Below, piece by piece: positions 59,701 to 64,000 of a stretch of 64,000 bases of DNA. A model generated the notes under the pieces. That model worked only from the letters and a program-made list of their open reading frames with translations. It was not told where the DNA came from and did not search any database. The translations under genes were made by a program, and so were the position numbers. Origin of the DNA: Plasmopara viticola (taxonomy: Eukaryota; Oomycota; Peronosporomycetes; Peronosporales; Peronosporaceae); NCBI GenBank assembly GCA_001695595.3, contig MBPM02000010.1, forward strand, positions 310,001 through 374,000, in the 5' to 3' direction. Every line of letters starts with the position of its first letter. The first letter of the stretch is position 1.

Positions 59701-60064
59701 TCCGACAGTGCCAATTAAAATTCCGACGCTGCAGAATAAAGACTTGGAAGACGTAATTAGTTCTTGTTTGCAGCGAGATCACCGTCTTCGACCACCAATT
59801 GTAGGAAAAGGTGGTCTCTTACAGCATCCATTTCTACGGAGTGGCTCAAACGCTGCGACGGCATCGCCTACTGCCGTGACGATAGACAATGCGCCAAAAC
59901 TTCTCTCACAGCTTGGTGATTTCTTGCGCTCTCAGGGAGTTGCGGCCAGTCGGGTTAATACGTTTATTGCCATCGGACAAGATGGCTTACAAAACGTGAA
60001 TACTGGGGTATCACAAGTCCCCCGCTACTTATACAATACACAAGAGCGGCAGACAGATATTTAA
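56799..60064 (+). CDS. MPS1: spindle checkpoint kinase MPS1/TTK
   Basis: Eight exons (56799-57181, 57248-57846, 57915-58039, 58100-58726, 58795-59040, 59106-59244, 59318-59517, 59585-60064) join in phase to 932 residues; every intron is 60-73 bp with GT/AG. The N-terminus holds a KEN box (DDKENQPP, residues 5-12). A TPR-like domain follows ([45 protein letters not shown]), then a long serine-rich linker. The kinase domain starts near residue 580: [10 protein letters not shown] loop, ALKKI lysine, [12 protein letters not shown], and the activation segment [16 protein letters not shown], as in MPS1. MPS1 phosphorylates KNL1 at unattached kinetochores. HGD in place of HRD is family-typical (HSD in human). 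Confidence 0.93.
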
Positions 60065-60617
60065 TTGACGCTTTGACGGGCTATCTGATGAAATACTTTT
60101 GAGCATCGTGTCTTGTCGACGTGGAAGTAAATGAAGCGCGCCTGGGCAATAGCAGGCTTTGTAATGCGATAAGTGTTACGAAATACTGAGCCCTACCGAC
60201 GCTGGCAATACAACGAAAGCCTTGACAGGTGCGATTGTTTTGCCTACTCCATATGTACCATTAGTTTTAATACCTGATGGCACTCCACCGCTACAATTAT
60301 TCACTGCGAAGTCATACACACTTTATATCTAGATCCTGCGGAACGAGCAACTTGGACACGTTAACCACCGATAATAGATGCGCGGATTAATGGCACATAT
60401 TACCAAAAATGCTTCTTTAGCTACAATGCGTTGCAATATTCTCGGTTCGGACGGTTGTCTAGATTTTACGCTGATGAATGTTGCTAGCGTCATCATCGGT
60501 CCAACTGTCGCACATGAAATCCCTTTATTGGCAGACAAGCTCGTCCCGTTGCCTCAATCATCCATCATTTCAAAACAAATCTTTTCAAGGAAAAAAAAGA
60601 CAGAAACAAACTGGTAA
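60065..60617. other. intergenic, 5' flank of helicase gene
   Basis: No gene recognised. An in-frame TAA (60615-60617) immediately precedes the helicase ATG, but an unseen upstream exon cannot be excluded. Confidence 0.5.
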
Positions 60618-63600
60618 ATGGCTGGTGGTCGTGACGGCTGGCGCCGCCGTGAAGGTAGGTACAAAGACGACCATGTCCAAAGTGGTGGACGAGGAGGGGG
60701 TCAAACGTCCAACGGTAACAACCTCCAAGGTGGTGGACGAGGAAGGGGCCTGAAGTCCAATGATAATGACCCCCGAGGCGGTGGACGAGGAAGGGGTCGA
60801 GGCAGAGACCGATGCCGTGGTCGTGATATACAAGGAAGGGGACAAAGAGGTGGGAAAAGCGTAGGCTACCGGCTGCCACAGCTTCCGACTAATCCGTCAA
60901 ATCTTCAATTTATTCGGTCTGTGCTAAAAAGTTGTCCGAATCACAAATTGATGTCGACAATCGAGGTCATGGACAAGGCCTGGCTTAGTTGCTGGCAATG
61001 TGCCGAAACTCTTCCTTCGGACGCACTCAAGATGCTGTTGTCAGCTCTGTCAAGACTGCCATTTTCGACGTCTATCGCGCCGCCGCCTCTACCTGCAATA
61101 AGCAAAGCGGTAAGAGTACTACTGAGCCATTTCACGTTGTCTGGACGGGGTGAAGAAGCTTTGGATGGCAATGATGAAATTCTTGAAAGCGTCGAACTGG
61201 TCGAGCGAGTTGTCGCGCGATTGCTAAAATTCACTTGGGACCTAAAGAAAGAAGACGTTAAAAACGCCCTAGACGATATGATTGCCGGTGCAGATGCATA
61301 TCTGAATATTCGGCTATCAGCTCACCGTTCAGTACGCAGTCGGCTTGCAACGTTGCTGAGCGAGATGGAAAAGTCGTGGACCATCAAGGTAAGAAAACAG
61401 GAGATAACACAGATGCAACAACGGGAAATAATGCCAGATTGGCGCCACCCAACAGTGGCGTGGTTGTCAAACTACAAAAATTTTCAGCCAGCGCTACTTC
61501 CTAAACTGCAGCTTTCGCATACTAATGAAGGGCGAGTGTATGAAAGCAGCGACGATTACTATACGACAATTGTACAATTGTGGATTGGTATGACGTTTGT
61601 AGAAGGTAACAATGCGTTGCTCCCGCATTGCACCGTGAAAGTAGGTGACAAAATTTGCGATCAGCCATTGTGGCCATTTCCGGGCAAGCATAATTCGATA
61701 AATTGCAGAAACTCACAGTGCGGTAGTTATGCAACTTTTTTGTGTGCTCACAGGCAGCACGCGAAGGGTTTTTGCAGCAAGTGTGCGTCCGATTATCAAC
61801 AGCGACTTCGCGGACCTCCGTCGAAGTACGCTTCCACCCACATTTACGATGGCTATATAGCACAGGTTAAATATGATGGCTCCATGTCTATCGAGCAGGT
61901 GGCATCGCGTCGACCGCCACTTACACCCATTCATTGGAAGACGACGAAGCGCTTGTCAAGCCCTAATCTCGTTGGAATCGTACGACTTGGTAACCGCGAG
62001 GCATCGTTGAGAACAACCGATGACATTTTCTGGGCTGAGATAATTTTTCAGGGCAAGAGTGTTGATGAGTTCAAAGCTCGTGAACGAGGGTGGTTAACGT
62101 TGCGTCTGCTTCAGTATCTTGATCATCCAGGAAACGCCTTGCTGACGCACAATCCTGCCGTTGGAGATGCTGTGGCAATTATTGATTGCCAGACCTTCGT
62201 CCCCGAGTTTATCCCAGTCTTAAAAGCGTTGGAGAAGCAACGTCAAATGCCCGTGCCGTTTCAAAATGGGGCTCTACTTAACTTGTGCCACCATGAAAGA
62301 TTTGGACAAAACTCCGACGTTGAAAGTATAGGCGACGATGATGGCAGCGACAATGATACACCCGACTCCACGATAAATGCTGCTGAGGTGTCGACACACG
62401 TCTTGGTCCAAAAAGTAATTCAATTGTCACTACTTGATCCGATCGTGGACATTCGACGAGATGAAGCACTTTGTTGTCGATTAGAAAGGTCTTTAGTGCT
62501 ACTGGTCGAGAGTGCAACACTGGATCCCGGTCAATTGAAGAGCTTTGCAGAGGCGTTAATGTATCCAGTGCATTGCACCCAAGGGCCCCCTGGCACTGGC
62601 AAGTCATACTTGGGGGTCGTTGTGGTCCGCGCTTTGCTTGTCATCCGCGACGTGTGGAAACTGAAGAATTGCGAAATCGGAGACCCTCCGATTCTCGTCC
62701 TATCATACAAGAATCATGCAATTGACGAATTTCTTTTGGATTTGCTTCGAGCTGAACCTACGCTGAACCACAATACGAAAAGTAGTAGAATTCCCTACTT
62801 TGGCAGGTACCATTTTAATAACGGTTTCAAGAAACTTGTTCGTGTTGGCGGAGGATGTAGTGAATCTGAATTGGAGCCTTATCGTGAACGTAACGTTGCA
62901 TTTTCCGACCCCAGGGTCTGCAGTGTCTCTCAGCAAATTGAAGATACTCAAGAACTACGTGACCAGTGGCACAAGTTTCGAGAGTGCTTTGCGCCCATTT
63001 ATGAGGCTCAACAAGTCGTTGCTGGTGGCATCGAGTCGCTAAGTCAAGACGAGCGAAAAATTGTACAAAGCGCAGTGCCAGCAATGTCATGTGCGGTTGC
63101 AACGCTTTTGGAGCTAACCGAAGACTTTAAGAAGCGCACTGAAGATAAAGGGCTAACGGATAAAGACATGGAAGAAAAGTTTGATGCGAACACTTTCGCA
63201 TCCGATAGTTGCGAATTTGATACTTCGCTTGATTATTTAGAGCAGATTTTCAAGGCCAAGCCTATGATGGCAAATGCAGACATGGCAGGGTTGTACAATG
63301 GCATAAAACACTATGACCTCGCAATCGATCCGATGGAAGTGCTGTACCAGTGGGTTATGGGCTTTTGTCCGCTACCAGCGTGTGCGTACGATGACTCCTG
63401 CTTGAATGTTAGCTTTGATAAGAGTTTGTATTGTCGCGAGCACTCGTGCATGTTCACTCAAGACAGTGTAGAATTCTGCCTTAATCAAGTTACCCAAAAG
63501 CGACTATTTTGTGAGCGGCACTTGTGCTCGGCTCAGATGTGCGAAAATTGCCGGATCAATGACGTTCAATTGTTTTGTGATGACCACGCATGCTTCGTGT

Positions 63601-64000
63601 GCTTGGCCAAGGACAAAGTAGCAGATGTTGCTGTCGACGAACCTCCCCGCAACACGTGCGAACGACATCCGCTTTGTTGGCATTTGCAAGGCTTTTGTAC
63701 TGAAGTTGCGGAACTCGGTACCTCTTATTGTAAAATGCACGCTGAAGACTTGTACTGTAAGTGGAAAGAGCCTTGTGGCGAGATAGCTACAACCGGACGA
63801 TATTGTGATCTTCATCATGCTAATGCAATAGCTTTGACCCAGGCGAGCTCGGAAAAGTGTGGGGCACGGACGAGGAAGGGGCAGCCGTGCAAGGGGAGAC
63901 GACTATCGGGCTCCAGTTTTTGCAAGGATCACGTAGGTCGTGGTTGTAGCTTTATTGTTGACGAATCTGCTCCACCAAAGACTATTGTTCACAATGAGAA
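60618..64000 (+). CDS. SF1 RNA helicase, NFX1-type zinc finger protein 1 (ZNFX1)-like, 3' partial
   Basis: A single open frame runs from ATG 60618 to the window end, 1127 residues, with no stop. The first 75 residues are an RGG-type region (GGRGGG, GGGRGRG). A helical domain and a cysteine cluster (C..PLWPFPGKHNSINC, CGSYATFLCAHRQH, CSKCASDYQ) follow. Walker A is at about 655-664 (TQGPPGTGKSYLG), and motif Ia follows as LSYKNHAIDEFLLDLLR; family members have 'NHALDDFL'. Then, before any Walker B is reached, comes a cysteine/histidine-rich stretch at about 920-1110 (CPLPACAYDDSC, CREHSC, CERHLCSAQMCENC, CGARTRKGQPCKGRR...FCKDH). ZNFX1-type helicases act in RNA silencing and antiviral defence in other eukaryotes. 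The family call is solid at SF1 level, tentative beyond. Confidence 0.8.
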   Translation, partial: MAGGRDGWRRREGRYKDDHVQSGGRGGGQTSNGNNLQGGGRGRGLKSNDNDPRGGGRGRGRGRDRCRGRDIQGRGQRGGKSVGYRLPQLPTNPSNLQFIRSVLKSCPNHKLMSTIEVMDKAWLSCWQCAETLPSDALKMLLSALSRLPFSTSIAPPPLPAISKAVRVLLSHFTLSGRGEEALDGNDEILESVELVERVVARLLKFTWDLKKEDVKNALDDMIAGADAYLNIRLSAHRSVRSRLATLLSEMEKSWTIKVRKQEITQMQQREIMPDWRHPTVAWLSNYKNFQPALLPKLQLSHTNEGRVYESSDDYYTTIVQLWIGMTFVEGNNALLPHCTVKVGDKICDQPLWPFPGKHNSINCRNSQCGSYATFLCAHRQHAKGFCSKCASDYQQRLRGPPSKYASTHIYDGYIAQVKYDGSMSIEQVASRRPPLTPIHWKTTKRLSSPNLVGIVRLGNREASLRTTDDIFWAEIIFQGKSVDEFKARERGWLTLRLLQYLDHPGNALLTHNPAVGDAVAIIDCQTFVPEFIPVLKALEKQRQMPVPFQNGALLNLCHHERFGQNSDVESIGDDDGSDNDTPDSTINAAEVSTHVLVQKVIQLSLLDPIVDIRRDEALCCRLERSLVLLVESATLDPGQLKSFAEALMYPVHCTQGPPGTGKSYLGVVVVRALLVIRDVWKLKNCEIGDPPILVLSYKNHAIDEFLLDLLRAEPTLNHNTKSSRIPYFGRYHFNNGFKKLVRVGGGCSESELEPYRERNVAFSDPRVCSVSQQIEDTQELRDQWHKFRECFAPIYEAQQVVAGGIESLSQDERKIVQSAVPAMSCAVATLLELTEDFKKRTEDKGLTDKDMEEKFDANTFASDSCEFDTSLDYLEQIFKAKPMMANADMAGLYNGIKHYDLAIDPMEVLYQWVMGFCPLPACAYDDSCLNVSFDKSLYCREHSCMFTQDSVEFCLNQVTQKRLFCERHLCSAQMCENCRINDVQLFCDDHACFVCLAKDKVADVAVDEPPRNTCERHPLCWHLQGFCTEVAELGTSYCKMHAEDLYCKWKEPCGEIATTGRYCDLHHANAIALTQASSEKCGARTRKGQPCKGRRLSGSSFCKDHVGRGCSFIVDESAPPKTIVHNE
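60676..60800 (+). repeat. RGG-coding degenerate tandem repeat
   Basis: Three degenerate units share GGTGGACGAGGA-GGGG (about 60680, 60733, 60779) and encode GGGRGRG-type motifs in the helicase N-terminus. They are spaced 46-53 bp apart. Confidence 0.75.

Noticed and set aside
62804..62830. Short GT...AG 'intron' (about 25 bp) in the helicase at CAG-GTACCATTTT
   Set aside because: Too short to be spliced and the frame is open through it.
1..64000. tRNA, rRNA, CRISPR arrays or bacterial operon signals
   Set aside because: None seen on reading both strands; introns and transposon types are eukaryotic. Without a covariance-model scan a tRNA could still be missed.

Overview
The window looks like nuclear DNA from an oomycete (water mould or downy mildew). 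The genes have few, short introns (about 60-140 bp) with GT/AG borders. They stand in compact islands separated by long, AT-rich, transposon-filled tracts, and the transposon types are those usual in Phytophthora and its relatives: Ty1/copia, decayed Ty3/gypsy, MULE and Helitron. An intact IFT70 gene and a FAM228-like gene, both linked to cilia or flagella, point to a species that still makes swimming zoospores (for example Phytophthora or Plasmopara rather than a non-flagellate downy mildew). That species-level reading is inference.

Layout. 1-3554: 3' part of a nearly intact Ty1/copia element. 3555-18960: accessory tract with a duplicated MRM1 gene fragment, dispersed repeats, gypsy and copia relics, two paralogous small secreted proteins (9787-10343 and 16704-17165), and a decayed exosome-subunit copy. 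19046-23645: first gene island, INTS4 and MRM1, converging so closely that their stop codons overlap. 24018-28356: complete but dead copia element with both LTRs and a 5-bp target-site duplication. 28357-33562: repeats and gypsy relics. 33563-38258: second island, with a FAM228-like gene, a WW + WH2 actin-type protein and the ribosome-quality-control ligase ZNF598/Hel2. 38259-53533: second accessory tract with a MULE relic, a GC-rich repeat, a Helitron helicase relic and a badly damaged copia copy. 53534-64000: third island, with IFT70, the spindle-checkpoint kinase MPS1, and the first 1127 residues of an SF1/ZNFX1-like helicase that runs off the window.

The genes are unrelated housekeeping functions: transcription and RNA processing, mitochondrial rRNA methylation, translation surveillance, flagellar transport, mitosis and RNA helicase. 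The most interesting items are the new secreted-protein pair, the WW-WH2 protein, the helicase whose core appears to be interrupted by a large cysteine-rich region, and a roughly 95-bp repeat found beside each of two decayed gene fragments. Exon borders were placed by hand from splice signals, reading phase and family similarity. No database search was possible.
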